Source: Trichuris trichiura
Taxonomy: Eukaryota; Nematoda; Enoplea; Trichinellida; Trichuridae
Direction of reading: 5' to 3'
Assembly: GCA_037903355.1 (NCBI GenBank)
Contig: JBAJFE010000023.1
Coordinates: 1,178,001-1,242,000 of the forward strand
Length of the DNA: 64,000 nt
In this document: piece by piece, positions 59,997-64,000 of the stretch
Layout of the letters: each line of letters starts with the position of its first letter
Numbering within the stretch: the first letter of the stretch is position 1
Notes under the pieces: generated by a model
What the model was told of the DNA's origin: nothing
The model's database searches: none
The model's input: the letters and a program-made list of their open reading frames with translations, nothing else
Program-made: the position numbers and the translations under genes

Positions 59997-60649
59997 ATGG
60001 GGCAGAACCCATTGGCAATGCTAACAGCTCAGTGCAATCGTTTGGCAGCTCCAAAGACTACCAGTATCCCGTCGTTTGCAGCAACATCGCCAATGGGTAA
60101 TTGTTCATTGGCCAAAAGTAGCAGCTTTCAGCCGTGGAAAAAATGCAGCCCAATGCCAACTGGAACGGATCAAGGCTTGTCCACGTGCGTCAGCGGTGCC
60201 ACTACGGTACTGCCGGCAACTATCGCCGGCGGGGCTCAGTCCGTGTCTGCGCCATTTGCGGGAGCCGATTTGTCGACAATGTTTCAGACTGTTACCGCTT
60301 CTGGACTACAAGGAACTCCGGCGGCTGCGCTGACACCATCAATATACAATCCTTATCCGGCCGGGGGATGGCTGCAAGCTTCCTCGGCGCATACAGTTGG
60401 ACCAGGCGCCAATAGCTGGTGGGAGCTACACGGCGGGACATCGCCTTGGTTGGATTCAAGCTCGCCCATAAGGGCGGCAGCTCAGTTCCATCATCACTAT
60501 CCTCATCATCATGGCAACGTTATGGAGTACGGCTCAGCTGCTGCTGCTGTTGCCAGCAATTTGAATAGCAACTTTGCTCAGGCAAACTTTTCGCTGATTC
60601 CCAGCGGACAGGTGATCAACCCGTCGAAAGCTCTTCCCAGTGTTAAGAG
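59997..60649 (+). CDS. Sp5-9/buttonhead-like transcription factor, N-terminal exon (partial)
   Basis: From the ATG at 59997 the frame reads MGQNPLAMLTAQCNRLAAPK, the Sp-box region of Sp6-Sp9 proteins (typically PLAMLAATCNKI). It is followed by SSFQPWKKCSP, like the FHPWKR block of Sp8/Sp9. Further on, SWWELHGGTSPWLD resembles the buttonhead-family W-W-x-x-H..WLD motif. His- and Ala-rich runs follow (QFHHHYPHHHG, SAAAAV). The exon ends at a donor, AAGAG|GTGAGA (60650). An acceptor-like TTCAG precedes position 59988, so coding could begin further upstream. No C2H2 zinc fingers occur before 64000, so they must lie in a later exon. Sp8/9 relatives control limb, head and neural patterning and bind GC boxes; target genes here are unknown. 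Confidence 0.82.
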
Positions 60650-60814
60650 GTGAGAAAGCGAGTTTTGGGTTCTTTTTTTTTACTTCTCGTCACTGTATAC
60701 TCTGGAGCGGAGAGAGCAAAAGCGAGCTAAGGGACCTTATGCAAGTAGTAAGTACTCCTACTATGCTCCGCTAAAATTTGGTATACTTGCCGGATTAATG
60801 CAGCTTTTAAAAAT
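60650..60814 (+). other. Start of the Sp-gene intron
   Basis: Donor GTGAGA at 60650, then non-coding sequence up to the first foldback insertion. The intron is open-ended within the window. Confidence 0.6.
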
Positions 60815-60960
60815 GGTTGTAAGGTCTTCTACGGCTTTTCCCGTTTTTTCGTTGTGCTGTTATCTGTAATTAAACTAAACAACTGCTCTACCAACGGATG
60901 GATGAGCCGTTATTAAGAAAAGTACAGATATCAACGCACTCAACTGTTTTATTGTTCAAA

Positions 60961-60990
60961 GCTTTCGGAACGCTCTAGTTCCGTCATCAG
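60961..60990 (-). ncRNA. Hammerhead-like ribozyme motif, intact core
   Basis: On minus: CTGATGA, then stem CGGAAC with GTTCCG around loop TAGAGC, then AAAGCT. The outer stem is TCA with TGA. The CTGATGA and GAAA elements match the hammerhead core; stem III is reduced to almost nothing. Confidence 0.7.
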
Positions 60991-61089
60991 TGAGGTGGTG
61001 GAGCTGGATATATCCTGACATTGTCCCTCCATCCTATCCATCCAGCTCCATAACGGTTCATCCATCTGGATATATCCTCCACCACCTCA

Positions 61090-61120
61090 CTGACGACGGA
61101 ACTAGAGCGTTCCGAAAGCT
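61090..61120 (+). ncRNA. Hammerhead-like ribozyme motif, intact core
   Basis: CTGACGA, then CGGAAC with GTTCCG around TAGAGC, then AAAGCT; the outer stem is again TCA with TGA. It differs from its partner at 60961-60990 only at core position 7, which is free in hammerheads. Confidence 0.7.
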
Positions 61121-61633
61121 TTGAACAATAAAACAGTTGAGTGCGTTGATATCTGTACTTTTCTTAATAACGGCTCATCCATCCGTTGGTAGAGCAGTTG
61201 TTTAGTTTAATTACAGATAACAGCACAACGAAAAACGGGAAAAGCCGTAGAAGACCTTACAACCATGAAAATTCAACCCGTTACAAAACATCCAGTTTTC
61301 AGCTTTTAAAAATAACCCATATGGCGGACAGTTATCAGATATATCACTAATATTCTTCCTCTCCATCGAAGCGGTTACTTTCTTTGAAGATATTATTAAT
61401 ACAACAACAGAAGCGAACTTACCTCACCTCTTGAACAGTTCGCGTATTTGAAGCTTATTGTAAGCTGAAATTGGTTGATCAAAGGACTTGCGGATGAGCA
61501 AGCAGCTGACCTCTCCGACTGCAAGTGCACATAAATAAGCGAAAGCATGTTCAGTTACGAAAAGAGGTCGGCCAAGTCCGCATACCTGCTTAAGAGCTTT
61601 GCGAGATGACGACATTGTTATAAAGTGTGGGAG

Positions 61634-61902
61634 TAAGGTCTTCTACGGCTTTTCCCGTTTTTTCGTTGTGCTGTTATCTGTAATTAAACTAAAACAACTA
61701 GAGCGTTCCGAAAGCTTTGAACATTAAAAAAGTTGAGTGCGTTGAATATCTGTACATTTTCTTAATAACGGCTCATCCATCCGTTGGTAGAGCAGTTGTT
61801 TTAGTTAAATTACAGATAACAGCACAACGAAAAAACGGGAAAAGCCGTAAAAGACCTTACAACCATGAAAATTCAACCCGTTACAAAATACCCAGTTTTC
61901 AA
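61634..61902. mobile_element. Second foldback element, internally deleted, 12-bp target duplication
   Basis: The flanks AAAGTGTGGGAG at 61622-61633 and 61903-61914 are identical. The left arm breaks off at about 61696 and joins, at CTAGAGCGTTCCG, the second half of the plus-strand hammerhead-like motif. The spacer and half of the ribozyme pair are lost. Confidence 0.85.
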
Positions 61903-61914
61903 AAAGTGTGGGAG

Positions 61915-62635
61915 GTTGAAAATTTTACTGGATATCCCGTTGCGTCTGCGCCCTGGATGCTTTGGCGGCTGACAAAACGTCTTCGGCGGAATACCGCCTA
62001 AAAAAATTTTAATATGCAACATTAGCATGCATTAATGACTGACCGGAAACGCTTTTTGACGCGTAGAAAAATTCAGCCGCTGGATAACTACGTTGAAGTC
62101 ATTAACGTTTAACGTAGAGTTATTAATTTCCATATTTTGCCTCATATCTTATGAAGAAAAGGGGAAAGGCTCACTGGCAACCGCTGATAAAAAAAAGTTT
62201 AAAGTATTAGCATCAGCTTGTCCGCCGGAATCAAAGCGGTGAAGCTAACTTGATTTACTATGAAGAGGAGTGATGATTTGTGATTGCCTATGGTCGCACA
62301 TGTCCACGCGTAACGCATTGCCACTGCTTCCTGTCAAATGTTTGAACAGCACATTCCTGTACGGCGGCTGACAAATGCTCGCTAGTTGCTGCTACGTTCG
62401 ATGATTAGTCGCCAACTAATTCTAAGAACAGCCAGGTGATCATCTATCTATCTGTCTATCCATACACGTATACATACGTCGGTGTATCTATAAAAGGGAT
62501 GACACCTTTAGGCAAAGGGTACTAACGCCCTGCGCTATCGTAGTATGCTGCATTCTTTGCTTAGTCATTACAAAGAATGTCAAAAGTTATTTAGGCAATC
62601 TAGGAACCACGCTGTCCCTGGTGCTCCCGCAAACA
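61915..62635. other. Intronic or intergenic sequence, nothing recognised
   Basis: No open frame or repeat of note apart from a short (ATCT)n-like run near 62443-62463. Confidence 0.5.
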
Positions 62636-62798
62636 TACAGTGGCGACACCTATAAGTCAAAATGCTATGTTTTATCGCTACTTTGAGGATATCCTGTTCA
62701 GCCCTAGCCTAAACGTAGACCAAACTATAAAGAGGACAAAACAGCCAACAAAGTAGCGAAAAAGCGGCACATTTTGCATTATAGGTGTCGCCACTGTA
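62636..62798. mobile_element. TTAGGC-family MITE, 163 bp
   Basis: The ends TACAGTGGCGACACCTATA and TATAGGTGTCGCCACTGTA are inverted repeats. The interior has TATCCTGTTCAGCCCTAGCC, followed by TAAACG. Confidence 0.88.
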
Positions 62799-62929
62799 CA
62801 CTTGCGATGGCGTAGGTGAAAAGTTCTTTGCTGGTTTGTCTTTTTTCATTGTAAAGAATGGCTGAGAATTTACGAAGTATTAAATGCTCTCCACAATGCT
62901 CGACTTGACGTACGTATATGTATACACAT

Positions 62930-63187
62930 TTGCGGGGAAAAGTTTGCTGCTTTTTCACTGCGAAGCGGCTATGTTGTCCTTATATTTCAGCTTAGTTCGG
63001 TTTGGGCTTAGGCTTAGGCTAGGGCAGAACTCGAAAAATTCCATGCCCAAAACAGGCAGTTTTCTCGCATCCTTGCAGGTTATCCTGTTCCGCGTTAGAC
63101 TAACCCTAAGCCAAGATTTCAAAAGTATATAGTTGGCAGTATAGCAAAAGAACAAACTTTCTTGTCTTGTAGGTGGCGCCACTGTAG
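62930..63187. mobile_element. TTAGGC-family MITE with two telomere-like units
   Basis: The right end GTAGGTGGCGCCACTGTA ends at 63187; the left end is degenerate. TTAGGCTTAGGC lies at 63008-63019, and TATCCTGTTCCGCG and ACCCTAAGCC follow. Confidence 0.65.
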
Positions 63188-63278
63188 GCTTGATCGCGCA
63201 TAGCTGAAAAGACTCGATTTGGCTTTTTGTCGGTTTGCCATTAGCCATTGTACAGAATGCTTAGGAAAATGTGTAGAA

Positions 63279-63293
63279 TGTATATATATAAGT

Positions 63294-63345
<52 letters not shown>
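63279..63345. repeat. (TA)n microsatellite
   Basis: A long TA run that ends directly at the terminal motif TTGAAGACGGGGTGCTTCTT of a foldback-family element. Confidence 0.9.
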
Positions 63346-63348
<3 letters not shown>

Positions 63349-63514
63349 AAGACGGGGTGCTTCTTAACGGGGCAATGGATTTTCATCACTACTTTATACG
63401 GTATGTTTTCTTGCCCGTTGATGGGTTCTGAAATTAAACCGAAGCAAACGCCTTACCAACGGATGGATGAGCAATTATTAAGGAAAAATACAGAACAAAC
63501 ACTTAACAGTTCGT

Positions 63515-63546
63515 AGCTTTCGGGACTAACCTTGTCCCGTCGTCAG
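63515..63546 (-). ncRNA. Hammerhead-like ribozyme motif, intact core
   Basis: On minus: CTGACGA, stem CGGGAC with GTCCCG around loop AAGGTTA, AAAGCT; outer stem TCG with CGA. Both stems differ from the other copies by paired changes. Confidence 0.7.
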
Positions 63547-63666
63547 CGATGGTGGTAATGGTCTACCATTTTGTAAATGTAACTTCTTGGTACGGGACCG
63601 TATAGTTTCATGTCGAATTTCTTTTACGGAAAGTTTGTCCCGTTGATAATATTTTTATTATTCCGG

Positions 63667-63697
63667 AGCTTTCGGGTCAAACGAGACCCGTCTTCAG
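63667..63697 (-). ncRNA. Hammerhead-like ribozyme motif, intact core
   Basis: On minus: CTGAAGA, stem CGGGTC with GACCCG around TCGTTT, AAAGCT; outer stem CCG with CGG. Left partner of 63836-63866. Confidence 0.7.
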
Positions 63698-63835
63698 CGG
63701 TGTTAATATAAAGCAATGAAGTAATGAAAATTCTCGGTGTTAAAATGATGTAATGGGTGTTGCGCGGGGATGTTTTACATTACATCATTTTAACCCCGTG
63801 AATTTTCGTTACTTCATTGCTTTATATTAACACCG

Positions 63836-63866
63836 CTGAAGACGGGTCTCGTTTGACCCGAAAGCT
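63836..63866 (+). ncRNA. Hammerhead-like ribozyme motif, intact core
   Basis: Identical in sequence to its inverted partner at 63667-63697. Read on plus it faces outward from the foldback centre. Confidence 0.7.
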
Positions 63867-64000
63867 CCGGAATAATAAAAATATTATCAACGGGACAAAC
63901 TTCCCGTAAAAGAAACTCGAAATGGTCTACCATTACCATTATATATATATATATATATAACAGGAATAAAACACAAAAAGTGATTATTGCCCCCAAGGGT

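Larger units (their letters stand above)
60815..61300. mobile_element. Hammerhead-bearing foldback element with 14-bp target duplication
   Basis: The arms (about 60820-61015 and 61065-61264) are nearly perfect inverse copies. The element is flanked by the identical 14-mer CAGCTTTTAAAAAT at 60801-60814 and 61301-61314. A single-sided tail (61265-61300) carries the family terminal motif (CAACCCGTTACAAAACATCC). Insertion is in the Sp-gene intron and looks recent. Confidence 0.88.
63346..63960. mobile_element. Foldback-family elements with three hammerhead-like motifs
   Basis: A plus-oriented terminal segment (63346-63440) leads into a body shared with the 60.8-kb element (CCAACGGATGGATGAGC, then TTATTAAGGAAAA). 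Next comes a second foldback whose arms (about 63615-63745 and 63780-63930) are inverse copies containing TTTGTCCCGTTGATAATATT. It ends in another (TA)n tract at 63941-63959. Confidence 0.75.

Overview
This is eukaryotic nuclear DNA, rich in repeats and poor in genes. Spliced genes with very short GT...AG introns (about 49-63 bp), interstitial TTAGGC motifs (the nematode telomere unit), a small secreted Cys-rich protein and many pogo/Tigger and hAT transposons suggest a nematode, possibly a clade I whipworm-like species. That assignment is inference; no ribosomal or mitochondrial marker is present.

Layout. 1-5.1 kb: decayed gene-like fragments, a nest of dead pogo transposase copies in both orientations, and a 71-bp pyrimidine-rich tandem repeat. 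5.1-29.7 kb: an array of diverged large repeats, named here X, Y and Z, with a Y+Z period of about 6.3-6.6 kb. They carry minus-strand exon-like blocks and a shared intron of about 58-68 bp, but most reading frames are broken. A ubiquitin-hydrolase fragment, a hAT MITE and a solo LTR have inserted into the array. 29.7-32.8 kb: no gene seen. 32.86-35.13 kb (minus): a spliced gene with two extended Tudor domains, whose exon phases agree at six of the seven junctions (the donor of the fifth exon is unresolved). 38.5-40.2 kb (minus): a three-exon gene for a secreted Cys-rich protein. 42.4-45.3 kb: foldback repeats. 45.4-47.9 kb: a hAT element with one frameshift. 48.1-56.5 kb: three near-identical Tigger elements, one with an intact 501-codon transposase, plus three short MITEs, mostly set in (TA)n tracts. 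60.0-60.65 kb (plus): the N-terminal exon of an Sp5-9/buttonhead-type transcription factor; the zinc fingers lie beyond the window. 60.8-64 kb: foldback elements and TTAGGC-containing MITEs.

The strongest unexpected signal is a family of small hammerhead-ribozyme-like motifs, about twelve copies at 31.5-63.9 kb. Stem II and the outer stem covary, and most copies sit as outward-facing pairs in foldback retroelement-like repeats. Two foldbacks have perfect 12-14 bp target duplications. The motifs resemble the hammerhead variants lacking stem III that are known from Penelope-like elements. A second signal is the decaying X/Y/Z gene-like array with an unusually conserved triple CATGTG block upstream of each Z unit.
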